Positions 34,997 through 45,044 of a stretch of DNA of 64,000 bases are shown one piece after another (the first letter of the stretch is position 1; each line of letters opens with the position of its first letter). The notes beneath the pieces are model-generated. The model was not told the DNA's origin and did not search any database. It saw nothing but the letters and a program-made list of their open reading frames with translations. The position numbers and the translations under genes are program-made. The stretch lies in NCBI RefSeq assembly GCF_000182565.1, contig NW_015971544.1:308622-372621 (forward strand). Reading direction: 5' to 3'. Origin of the DNA: Spizellomyces punctatus DAOM BR117 (lineage: Eukaryota; Chytridiomycota; Chytridiomycetes; Spizellomycetales; Spizellomycetaceae).

Positions 34997-36623
34997 ATGG
35001 TCGCGACATCTCGCAAGAATCTGACCACGATGGAATGCTTCGACTTGCGGTTAGAGACATTTAGAACGGTCTCTCCAGCTTGGACACATAAACGGAAGAA
35101 AATATATACGAATCAGGTATGTTGTTAACGGCATTTTCAAGGTGGAGAGTCGTAGGAACTGGAACTAAATTCACTGCAGGTGGCAACAAATGGCTGGTAT
35201 TTATCAAATGGACCTGCCGAATGTGTATGTGGATGGTGCAACGCAGTTAGGAGCACATGGAGTGGAGTAGACGACCCTGCCTTGGGACATTCGAACACTT
35301 GTGTACTAGGACAATTTTGGACGCGGTTTGGACAAGACAAGTCCGGCACAGGGTCTCTTGATGCAAGACAGAAAACATTTGATGAATCGTGGCCACATCA
35401 GAATGCGGCGGGATGGGAGAAGCTTTCTGGTCAAAAGGTGTGCTTTCCTCACACTTTTTCAGTGTTGATCCTGACGACCTACTGCCTGGCGACTCACTCT
35501 TTATTATATTTGACAAGATGGCCGCCGCGGGCTTTATTTACTTTCCCTTGGCTGAATCGAGAGATACAGCCATGTGTCCCTACTGCAAGCTTTCTCTCGA
35601 CGGTTGGGAACCAGAAGACGACCCAATGTACGAAACTTGTTTGCTGGGACATTAACTTCGAGACTGGCGCCACTCACTGCTCCATTACTTTGTAGCATAG
35701 AACATGAAAAGCGTCAACCAACGTGTCAGTTTCTTAAAGCGAAAAGAAAGCAAGCAAAAACGCAAAGTGGTGCACCTACAGCGACAGCTAGCAGGGCCAA
35801 GACTCGGAGAGCTGCACCACACGCCTCAGAATCTGAACCGGAGATCATTCCTCCAAAGAGGCAACGAAATAAGGCCAAAAAGTCGGAGACGGCAGTTACC
35901 TTGGTCGTACCAGAAGTTGAAGCCGACGTGGTAAACGAAAATGCAGATGGAAAGGAAAACTCACCAGATCTCACACCAACCGAAGCACCGCGAAAAGGAG
36001 GACCGAGACCTCGCCGTGAAAGAGCCAAAAAGGTCTGTTATTCCGAGGACTTGCTTGACCTAGACGGAAAACCGAAGCCGGGACGTAAAGCAAAGACACG
36101 AACCGCGAATGAGAAGGTGGAAGAAACGGATACGACCGGGAAAAGTAAAGGACGCCGTCCACTTAGAAGAGCTGCAGCAGCCAAGAAAGAAACAAACTCT
36201 ATGGAGACTACTCGTGAGAGTGGCATAGAGACAGCTGATGAGGCAGAATCAGTAGCAATGACAGACATTGGCGAGGGCGGGTCAGAATTGCATCTGGAGG
36301 TGGACATGACGCCCACTCCTTCTGCCATCGACAATCAATTGCCTGCTGTGTCTGAAACCATCCCGCCCTTCATCAATGGTGTCCCCAATGACCCGGGGTT
36401 TGTGGGAAAAATTACCATCGAGAAGCTATCTGCCCATAAAACCTCGATGGCACTGACTAACGAGCAAAAGAGCATGACCGTCGAGGAATATCTACGAAAC
36501 GAAGCCATGAGCGTAAGAGCGGAGTTTCGCAAGAAGAGGGTCGAGGCATGGCAAAGCGTTGAACGAGAGTTTGAAAAATTGATCCATTGGATTGAGAAAC
36601 ATCCGGGAGACGACATGGGGTAA
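34997..36623 (+). CDS. Two-BIR survivin/Bir1-like chromosomal passenger protein
   Basis: Four exons (34997-35116, 35180-35437, 35518-35627, 35696-36623) give 471 residues. BIR1 reads ETFRTVSPAW, then CVCGWCNAV, W..VDDPALGHSNTC. BIR2 reads RQKTFDESWP, AAAGFIYFP, MCPYCKLSLDGWEPEDDP and EHEKRQPTC. All zinc-binding Cys/Cys/His/Cys positions are present in both. A basic, Lys/Arg-rich linker follows, then a C-terminal helical segment (MTVEEYLRNEAM, REFEKLIHWIE). Two N-terminal BIRs with a long basic tail are the layout of fungal Bir1/Cut17, which targets Aurora B to centromeres with the passenger complex. Exon 3 begins after an AAG acceptor. A downstream ATG at 35030 is an alternative start. Confidence 0.88.
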
Positions 36624-36778
36624 AGGGAATACGGAGCTCCTTTTGATGGCCTTATGTATATAATATTGTTATTCATTGTAATGGGGGTGTGTATCGCAGA
36701 TCAAAATGTACAGAATTTGTCTTAAAACCCTAGTCATTTATCTGAATAGGTTTTGCTGAATTGATGCCCTACAATGTC

Positions 36779-37362
36779 CTACAACTTAGCCTTCACCTCC
36801 TTAATGATAACTTCAGGCGCTTTTACAAGCGACCGGTGGAAATGCACATTCCTCCATGCGCCCTCCTTTCGGTCCAGCTCCCAAACCCTAGTCTCCTGCG
36901 AAGTGGTAGTTACTGGCTCCAACGTTCCTTCGGGAGTCTGTTTAACACGCTGGACAAGACGCACGTAGGTGATGAGCGCCGAACAGCGGTCTGAAGAGAG
37001 AATACGGACATGGGGGGAGACCAGGGTTGTTGTTGCTGGTGGAAGACTTGCGTAAGGCGGTGGGGAAGTAGCACTTTGGGCGTGAGCAAGGGAAAAGTAG
37101 AATTTGTGGAAATCTAGGCCTTGAACCTTTTGACAAGAATATATGGTGAGCCTGGCAGACCTCTTCTTTTCTCCCCAACTCTGCGAAATGATAATACCTG
37201 ATGTTCGCCCGATTCTGGTTCAAAAGCCGTCATATCGTGGGACACCAGAGACGCATATGTTTCCCAATCACCTTCCGCCACGCTTTGCACGAGGCGAGTA
37301 GTGAGGTTGACGATAGTTGTTTCTAGTTTTGTGTCAGTGAAAATGTGCGGTAGCGGGGGCAT
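36779..37362 (-). CDS. Stand-alone CaMKII association-domain protein
   Basis: Two exons (37362-37198, 37126-36779) give 170 residues that are almost entirely one CaMKII association (hub) domain: LTTRLVQSVAEGDWETYASLV, MTAFEPESG, VQGLDFHKFYF, SPHVRIL, CSALITYVRLVQ, ETRVWELD and WRNVHFHRS. In animals this domain sits at the C-terminus of CaMKII and builds the 12-14-mer ring. Here there is no kinase domain before it; the start ATG is 19 codons before the domain, and the upstream DNA is intergenic. The SnoaL-like/NTF2 fold also occurs as free-standing proteins elsewhere. Partner and function are unknown. The intron acceptor is AAAG. Confidence 0.85.
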
Positions 37363-37944
37363 GTTGCTTTAGATTGTAGTGAAATTGCAGTAGAGCAGGG
37401 AATCAACTTGCTGCGAAACGATGGGAGATCTATCTGTGAAGATGTCGATCTGATGTCACGTGCCAAAGAAGCCAATATGAAATGAGCATCAGGCGAGGAC
37501 GTTTGGCATCACCTCGTTCACCCGTCAGATGGACTTGCCAAAAGATAGAGAAAGACGGCAGACAAATGTTTCGAGAAGTGCATGGATGATTTTAAAAGAA
37601 TGTATTTTTTATATACCAAATGACAAGCAAGAAACAACAAGAACGAGTCAAAAACAGAAAGAAATGCAACAGTCGGTCCTCAGCAAACAAATTGGCATCA
37701 ATCTCCACCAACCCCATATAGGCTAGGCATGCCGTGAGTGGTGTTGTCAAACGCAAATTACATGTAAACCATCATAGGACCGACCGCTAATATACAAACC
37801 GCATCGCAGACATTCACTCATTGTGAGCGAGAGACACACCGAATCGTAGCACATCATGTACTCGACAAGGTGTCATATCGCCAAGAGTCCCAGGAAGCCC
37901 AGCCGCACAAATTGCCGTGAGAGCGTATAGACTAGTTCGCATTC
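37363..37944. other. Intergenic, with CACGTG near the CaMKII-hub start
   Basis: This is upstream of the CaMKII-hub gene (-) and downstream of the small gene (-). CACGTG lies at 37457-37462, about 95 bp before the start codon. No other gene is supported. Confidence 0.4.
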
Positions 37945-38348
37945 TCAGGACAAATCCGGTGGTGCCCTATTAGGAAAAAAAGAGATTCTCATTAGAACCT
38001 ATGTTTCTCTCTTTCAGGTCTCCCCATCTCCCATATCAAGGCCATCAGTGAATTGTAGTTTAGAATTATAATATCCAACATGGTGCGTCTCTGGTCTCAA
38101 TTTTCCTCCTCGGCCACTTCTGTCCTACACCTATTTACGATACTCACATGCGTAACCCGGCCTTGACATGCCCTGAATCAACAATAGGTTTCTAGAAGAA
38201 GAGTGACACTGTCAGCCTTCAAGCGACATACAATGATATCAGAAAAGAGAGTCGAGAGGAACTCCTCAGCGATCTTGGTGATATAATAAACTGTCCTCAA
38301 ACCGCGAAGGTCAGGGTCGAGTTTTTGCTCATCAACGAAGCTCCTCAT
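37945..38348 (-). CDS. Small spliced gene, unknown product
   Basis: Exons 38348-38232, 38191-38148 and 37966-37945 encode 60 residues (start MRSFVDEQKLD, helical core YYITKIAEEFLSTLF, end APPDLS). A TATA box on this strand (TATAAA at 38491-38496) sits upstream, and the ATG used is the first after the inferred transcription start, which supports the start. The first intron is short (40 nt, GTATGT...CTAG), the second long (181 nt, GTGAGT...ATAG). In the last exon another frame stays open about 50 codons (GTTGFVLRMR...), so a longer product by different splicing is possible. I do not recognise the family. Confidence 0.4.
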
Positions 38349-38792
38349 CCCAAAACTCCAACCACAGAGGGAACTATACTACATACCTGGTGTGAAACCT
38401 CAAGAGGGTTAGACCGTTATGCAGAGAATCTCTAGCTCACGATCCACCCTTTGAAAGGACTAAAAGAAGTGAAAGATGCAATTCCGCGAATTTATAGGCC
38501 ACGACCCAGAAAAATTCATTTTTTGTTGCTATGGTAAAGCTAAGTAAGACCCCGACCATCGTCGTCGAATCCTCACATTGCTATTGGAAAGAAGAGTAAA
38601 CCAAGAATATACACAGAGCTGCTACTACCAACTCGGGGTAAATCAATCGTATACATAGTAATCGGCCGAGAAACGTAAAGTCTTTGGTTTCGACGCCGCA
38701 AAAGACGCTGCAAGCACCGAATGTCCGCTGTCGTGCGGTGCTTTCATTGGCAAGGAACTGCGTTATATTTGAACGATTTCTTCTAAGAGAAA
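38349..38792. promoter_or_regulatory. Spacer holding a minus-strand TATA box
   Basis: TTTATA at 38491-38496 reads TATAAA on the minus strand, about 145 bp before the small gene's ATG. The rest is the 3' flank of the YTH gene. Confidence 0.45.
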
Positions 38793-41258
38793 TTAGACGC
38801 AAGATGTCACAAAATGGACGGGAAAAGGCTTGTCGAGACCAATGCCTACTTGATAGCCATTCTCCATATGCTGCGGGTAGTACGCCGAATAAGCTACTGG
38901 CGACCAAGGAACCATTGGAGGGGAGAGAGGTGGCTGCGACGGTGTCCAGTAAGAGATCGGGTATGGAGATGCAGGCGCCGGGGGGGTCATGCATGCAGTG
39001 TCGTATGCTGGCGTTGGAACATAGGTTGGAGAGTACATCAACCTGATAACTGGCATGAGCATTGCTGCCAGGTCTGGAGACTGACCAAAGAAATGAAAAA
39101 CTCACACATCATAAGAAAGCCCGTTTGTTTTCAACGGCTGAAGCGGCGGCAGCCGCTTCTTGTTGGACCGGGGACTATGACCGTTCGAGTATTGAGGAAC
39201 TTTCGCACAATCAATGGGCTTGTCGATGAACTGCATGATTTCAGACTCAGAAGATCCGCTTTCCGCATGCGGAACATCACCCTCTCTGCCTAATCCATGT
39301 AACTCGCGCTGGTAATTGTTTTCTTCTGAGCGCCGGACCTCATCCTCAAACTCCTGGAGGAGACGCTTTCCAATTGAAGTTTCAACCTCAATCCCGTCGC
39401 GACTGACTTTCACTTGTTTATTTGCATTCCAAGCGTTACGTAGATGCTGTATCCACCGTACACATGTTAGGAGATGAATGGCATGTTGTGTTGATGACTC
39501 GTGTCTTACCTTCACACGCGAGAATGGCAAGGGATGGCTGCAAATCGATGTTAATCGGTCATTGACAGATCGCGTAGCTAAACCACGCAGAGGTTACACT
39601 CACATGACCATCCAGTTGACTTTGAACGGGGTTCCCCACTTTGGCAGTTGGTATTCGTCGCTAGTCGGCCAGCTTCCATCACTGTTGCTGTAGGGCGGCG
39701 AGTCGAAGGGTGCCTCGCTGCGATGCGGCGGGGGATTGGTGACCGGAACCCACTCGACCGACTCGGCCTGGGCCGGATCAATGCTGGATTCCATCCTTTG
39801 TTTTGACAGGTGAGCATGTTTGCAATAACTGTAAGACATTTAGAAATTTACCTTGCATATCCGTAAAATTCGCCGCTTTTATTAGCACTAAAAATGAGAT
39901 ATACGTTGCGAGTGTTCTAGGTAATACCGTAAGTAAAGTATATATATTGTGCTGCAAGATCCCAAAAAGACAAGTTACCCCAAACGCTTTGTTCAAGATA
40001 GGTTCGTTTTTGACTTGAGTAGCCCAATATCCACGCTCCCTGGCAATTTCCAGGTCGTCCTTGGTGAGAGACTTGAGAATAAAAAAGCGTTCTTCGAACT
40101 TGTATTTCGGCTGCCCCTCAGCGCTGGTGGATTCTTCTTCAGTTATGTTAGCCTTGCGAACGTTTTGCTGCGAAGCGGTTGTTTCCCTCATCACTTCGGT
40201 GGATGCGCGCTGCTTTTCAACGTGATTCTATATCGCAGGATGGTTCAGTCAACGTGACCGATTTTTGCAAATGTAGATGACTTACTTTGCGTGAGCGGCA
40301 AACTAGCATGCATCCGTTGAAGATCGAGTCATTGTACGTCTTGACAGCCATGTCCACCTCAGCTTGTGAGGTCAAATTAATAAACGCGCAGCGAGAGCGA
40401 GTCAAATTGGCGATGCTCTGGGTTGATCAAATGGTCAGGTAGCTCTTACAATAGCTACAGCAGGACAATACTTACTATGATATCGCAGAGGTTAAAATAT
40501 TCTTTGATTTCATTTTCGGTGACGTTGGGCGGTAAGTTGCCAACCCACATTGCTTTGGCATCGTCGTGAGGAATGCGCTGCTGTCTGGATGGAAAATGGC
40601 CACCTCCTTCGCCTCCAGCGTATGTGGACGAGGACATATGGCTACCATACCCCTTTACTGCATCTGCCGTGAACGCCTTTGCTCGCTGCTTGCCGTTACC
40701 CGAATAAACGCATCCGTTATTGTAAGATCCGTAAATGTCGTAGTTAGGCGCCTGATAAACTGTGGACAGGAATCCCTCTGTGTTGTCCATGCGTGGGGTC
40801 ATGTAGGAACCGGTCGGCGAGTTGAGCGAACCGAATGCGGTACTTGCAGTGCCAGGTCCGTTGTACGGAGGACTTGCTGGGATATCATAAATGGTTGAAT
40901 AGTAAGGCCAGTATCCAACAGAATTGTAAGATGGCATATCAGGTGCTGCAATGGGAGCCCGCGAGTTGGACGAGCGACGTGGGCCGAAGAATTGATAATC
41001 AATTTTGGAGCGTTTAATGGACGACGACGGCTTTTTTTCAAGCTCAGCTGGCCTCTGGATTGTTGTCATATGTGACGACGGTGCCTTGGAAACATTTTCT
41101 GACGGATCCGTGCCCACTCTTGTTTCCTTGAAAACTTTATCAGCTTCCGGGTTGCAGATGTGTGGAGGAGTTACTTGCAAGCCCAATCCATGTTTTGTGA
41201 AATCCACATTTTGTGCTGTCTGCCCAATGCTAGACGGTGGTAATGCCTCGCTAGTCAT
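38793..41258 (-). CDS. RRM + YTH-domain m6A/RNA-binding protein
   Basis: Eight exons (41258-40476, 40417-40286, 40227-39979, 39916-39852, 39795-39604, 39537-39510, 39446-39106, 39042-38793) give 679 residues. An RRM (about 240-305) shows AMWVGNLPP, EIKEYF and RCAFINLTSQ. The YTH domain (about 345-520) shows YKFEERFFILKSL, GYWATQ (cage Trp), NVYLIFSANKSGEFYGYA, WGTPFKVNWM, HPLPFSRV and VKVSRDGIEVE, close to the YTHDC1 subgroup. The last exon is Pro/Tyr-rich. Such RRM-YTH fusions occur in fungi and act in mRNA fate control through m6A or sequence-specific binding. A 28-nt exon and an AAAG acceptor (39796) are used. The last junction relies on a 63-nt intron that skips a TGA. Confidence 0.9.
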
Positions 41259-42084
41259 CGTTTGTTATCGGACGTTTCAAAAGAACTTATCACAGGCAAA
41301 CATAAAATCCTTTGGGGGATATAGGTGGAGAGGAGAGTTTAAATAGGGAGCGGCTCGATTATAAGAAAAAGCTTCTCTCAGAAGCTACTCGGCTACGCTG
41401 TACTTGAATGGATACCGTAGGGTCCTTGCAAATAAGTTCAGCTCTTTTGGCCATTGTTTAAGAGGTTAACCAACCATGGTTATGGGATGATGTAACAAAC
41501 CCATTTAGGTAACAAAAGTAAACCTCGAGGGCTTTTGCAGGATGCGGGCCATGGAAACTTGGTTGATAATTATGATAATTACGTCCGTTCGTGAAGGGAC
41601 TAAACTGAGAAGGCCGTCACGTCTCGACGACTTCTTACTCCCCCATCCATGTGGCTTCACTCGGATCGTGTCAAGTGATGGCACTGGACAGGAATCATCA
41701 AGGATTGAAAATATAAAAGAGGCTTCGTAATATGCAACCCTGATCGTTGCCCTGTACCGGTCGCTCATTGGCTTTTTACGATATTTCCCAATTCGCACGC
41801 TGGATGGACGTACCTAGGCGAAGCCAATTCCTGCAATCGCATGCAAATATGATGATAGTGAAATGCGCCCAAATTCAAGCCGAATTCTGCATTTAACCCG
41901 CAGGACAAGGTTTTTTTTTAACGTAAAGTCACAATATAACAATAACGAGAGCAATTCCTAGTTTCAGCAGCTAAAGATTTAGAACATTCGACATTCATTA
42001 ATCCTGGATCTGGATGATGACCAATCACACAAGCGGCCGCTCTGTGACATCTGCCAGTCGATTGCATTGTCAACACAAAACACA
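41259..42084. other. Divergent intergenic region, YTH gene / GST
   Basis: 826 bp upstream of both genes. There is a T-run near 41911-41919, and the GST leader is AC-rich. No gene, repeat or clear TATA box is seen. Confidence 0.4.
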
Positions 42085-42903
42085 ATGGCCAGTCCTGCAT
42101 CCCCAATTATTGTCCACCACCTGAACAACTCGCGTAGTCAGCGCATCCTTTGGCTGCTTGAAGAACTTCAACTGCCGTATGAGATCAAGCGATACCAACG
42201 GAATGAGGACCAGCGGGCTCCTAAAGAGCTGGAGCAGGTAACCACCCAAGCATACAGTCATGTACTAGTATACCTCGTAAATGGACGTTATTTATAAATG
42301 TGTGATTCAAGGTTCATCCTCTCGGAAAGTCACCTGTCATTACTGACGGGAGGCACACGATAGCCGAGTCTGGAGCCATTGTTGAGTATCTGGTAGAAAC
42401 GTACGGGAACGGACGATTGCGGCCAGCTGTAGGCACGGATGAAAGGATTCTCTACACGTACTGGTTGCACTTTGCTGAAGGTAAGTTCATACCGCAGAGT
42501 CGCGCTCGCAAATGTCTCGGTCCAACTGAAGTTCTTACAAAACCAAGGAAGCACAATGCCCCCTCTCCTCCTCACCCTTGTATTTGGTCATGTGCAAAAA
42601 TCAGTTCCGAGGATCGTCAAACCCGTTGCAAAGGCCATTGCCGGTGCTGTGCACGAAAAGGTCATCGACCCAGATCTGACGCGCATTTTCAATTACATTG
42701 AGAAAGTGCTTACGGAGCATGAATGGTTTGCGGGCAACGAATTTACGGCTGCTGATATTCAAATGAGCTTTCCATTGGAAGCTGCGTCACACCGAGCCCC
42801 CAAATTCCTGGGTCCCAAGACTAAGGCCTTCCTCACAAAGATTCATGACATGCCTGGGTACAAGAAGGCATTGGAGAAGGGCGGGAAATACGATTATGCG
42901 TAG
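42085..42903 (+). CDS. Glutathione S-transferase (fungal Gtt-type)
   Basis: Three exons (42085-42237, 42312-42480, 42548-42903) give 225 residues, standard for a GST. The thioredoxin-fold half has HHLNNSRSQRILWLLEEL, NPLGK-like VHPLGKSPVI and the Glu-Ser glutathione-binding pair in IAESGAIVEYL. The helical half has YWLHFAEGSTMPP and EWFAGNEFTAADIQMSFPLE. The enzyme conjugates glutathione to electrophiles or acts as a peroxidase. Both introns end in AAG (at 42311 and 42547). ATG 42085 has a good context. Confidence 0.92.
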
Positions 42904-43204
42904 CGTCTGCTTATTAACAAACTGATTCCGATTTTTGGTTTAGTGAATATGTTTGATCATCACTGTACGTAGGTATCGATTATAGCGGGCATATAAACCG
43001 ATTGTTACCAGTATCTCTAGAATATAAACATTCTCATCAGATACAGTTCATACCAGGATAGATTCGCAACTTCTATTATATAACTTGCAGCACATATCTA
43101 GAATGCTACGTCAACCATCCGCTCATCAAGAAAGGATAGTACAGATTCTCCTGAACATGAGTTATATCTCTTGTGTATTTTGTGCTACGAGACGTAAAAG
43201 CGAA
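42904..43204. other. Spacer between GST and tRNA-Lys
   Basis: AT-rich sequence of about 300 bp. It is likely the GST 3' UTR and tRNA 5' flank; nothing else is seen. Confidence 0.4.
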
Positions 43205-43277
43205 GCCCGGTTAGCTCAATCGGCAGAGCGTGAGGCTCTTAACCTCAAGGTTGCGGGTTCGACCCCCGCATCGGGCT
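43205..43277 (+). tRNA. tRNA-Lys (anticodon CTT)
   Basis: 73 nt folding as a cloverleaf. The acceptor stem pairs GCCCGGT with ATCGGGC (one G-T pair) and the D-arm is AGCTCAATCGGCAGAGCG-like. The anticodon loop CTCTTAA reads CTT, and the T-arm GGGTTCGACCCC is the B box. The discriminator base is T. No intron. A run of ten T at 43299-43308 follows. Confidence 0.95.
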
Positions 43278-43298
43278 GTAGATAAGTAGAACTGGTGA

Positions 43299-43308
43299 TT
43301 TTTTTTTT
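43299..43308 (+). terminator. RNA polymerase III T-run terminator
   Basis: Ten consecutive T beginning 22 nt after the tRNA-Lys 3' end. Confidence 0.7.
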
Positions 43309-43558
43309 CAACCTGCACTTATTGTATTTTTCGCGAGTGGCCGTCGTCAATCTGACAGTCAGAAAGTGTCGCGGCGGCACCTGTGATAGGGTAGGTACTA
43401 CTTTTATTTCGAATGTTCAACATGAAAAAAAATGTTCCATAACCACATACAAAAACGTGAGAAAAAAATCAAAGGATCACTACACGCCACCTAAAAATAT
43501 AACTATGTACAGAATATTCTCGCACCAAGGGATGCGATTACCGATGATCCATCATCGT

Positions 43559-45044
43559 CTAGTCAACCGAAACCACGGTCCCTTGTCCACTGATCCACTC
43601 ATGTCGCAGCACGTCATCCATGGTAGCACGTTTGGCCACATTCGGTTCTAATAGACAACTCAGAAGCCCAAGTAAAGGAGAGCTCCGCGAGAATCGCGGT
43701 GTAGCATATCGTCCCGTCATGATGCCGGCAGCATCCTTAAATGGTGTCTGGGAGAAGGCTAGTGTGTAGAGCAACACGCCTAGAGCCCACACATCCTGTT
43801 CAGGCCCCCGGTATTTTTCTCCACGAAGTATCTCTGGGGCGGCACAATGCATCGTTCCATAAAATCGATCAAAATAGTCGCGTTCGGAACGAGGTATGAA
43901 GGCAGCGTTACCGAAATCGATAAGCTTGACGTTCTTGTAGAGATCAATGACAATGTTCTCGTCCTTTATGTCGCGATGCACAATGTTGTTTTGGTGAAGA
44001 TACGCTACCGCTGTAGCGATTTGGGAGAAGATGTGACGAACATCGCGCTCTTGCATAAAAGGATTTTGCTCGATGCATTCAAACAAGTCCTGGGAAGCAC
44101 GTCGACTGGGTCTTCTTGCTTTGAGTGCAGCCGCAGTAGTTGTTGGTGAGGGCACTGTGTTTTCGTCTTTGAAGTTCACCCATGGTATACCATGTGTTTC
44201 CATCACCAGGTAAAAGAACTATGATAGGGAGAGAAATAAGTAAGATGTCATCACAGTTGCTGGGGGATGTGAAAATTCGCCTTACCTTCTTGTCTTCATA
44301 AAAGTCTAGATAACGGACAATGTTCTCATGATCCAGTCTCTTTAAGATGAAAATCTCTAGTGGCACGGTTCCCAGCTGCCGATCCCGCAACCAATTTTCC
44401 ACGGGTATTCTGTCCTTGAACATGAATTTAACCGCCACCGCCTGACCGTCCTCCAGCCGCCTCGCCGCCACGACAAATCCCGTCGCCCCAAAACCCAGCT
44501 CGCCCTGAATAGAGTACTTTGCCAAAAAGCGAGGGTGAAGTGGGTTGTTGGCAAATTCTCGCTCACTCATTGTTTGTGGTGATGCTGTATTTATTGGATC
44601 TGGTGCAGACCGGCCATAAACCGAGAACGACCGGGGTGTGGATACCTCAGTTACCTGATAGCTCCTGGGCATGGGTATACTGGTACGGGTGACGGTACAA
44701 GGTGCAGGTAACGGTGCATCTTCATCTAGCGACAATCCAAGACTGGAGCTACGTGGTGGCGGTGTTGCGCGTTCGGCAGAGCTCGGGACACCCGAGTAGT
44801 AACCTGAATCCACTCTTCTGCATTCCGGGGCTTGTACGCGGACACGACGTCCTGTCTGCCCGTTCTCAGAATGTAATGATTCTAGAGGATTTGAACTTAT
44901 CGCGGTAACGTTGGCATGCAGGACACGAGCGGCTCGTTTGCCCTCAGTTGACTCCAAGGCGCATGGATTTGCAGATGGGAGGACGGATTTTGCAACTGCT
45001 CCGTATGCGTGCATGCTGTTTGAATGAACCGAGACAACCGTCAT
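43559..45044 (-). CDS. PASK/Psk-type serine/threonine kinase lacking a PAS domain
   Basis: Two exons (45044-44286, 44218-43559) give 472 residues. A Ser/Pro-rich N-tail (about 1-175) precedes a complete kinase domain. The Gly loop is GELGFGATGFV (about 181-191), the Lys is in VAVKFMF, and RDRQLGTVPLEIFILKRLDHENIVRYLDFYED is highly PASK-like. Later come HRDIKDEN (334), DFGNAA (354), CAAPEI and DVWALGVLLYTLAF. PAS kinases control sugar storage and respiration; here no PAS-like region is evident N-terminally. A Ser/Thr/Arg-rich insert (about 265-293) sits just after the hinge. The C-terminus ends soon after the catalytic domain. Confidence 0.88.

Noticed and set aside
39043-39106. Premature end of the YTH protein at a TGA after YDV
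   Set aside because: GTGAGT directly follows and a 63-nt intron leads in frame into a clear Pro/Tyr-rich coding exon.
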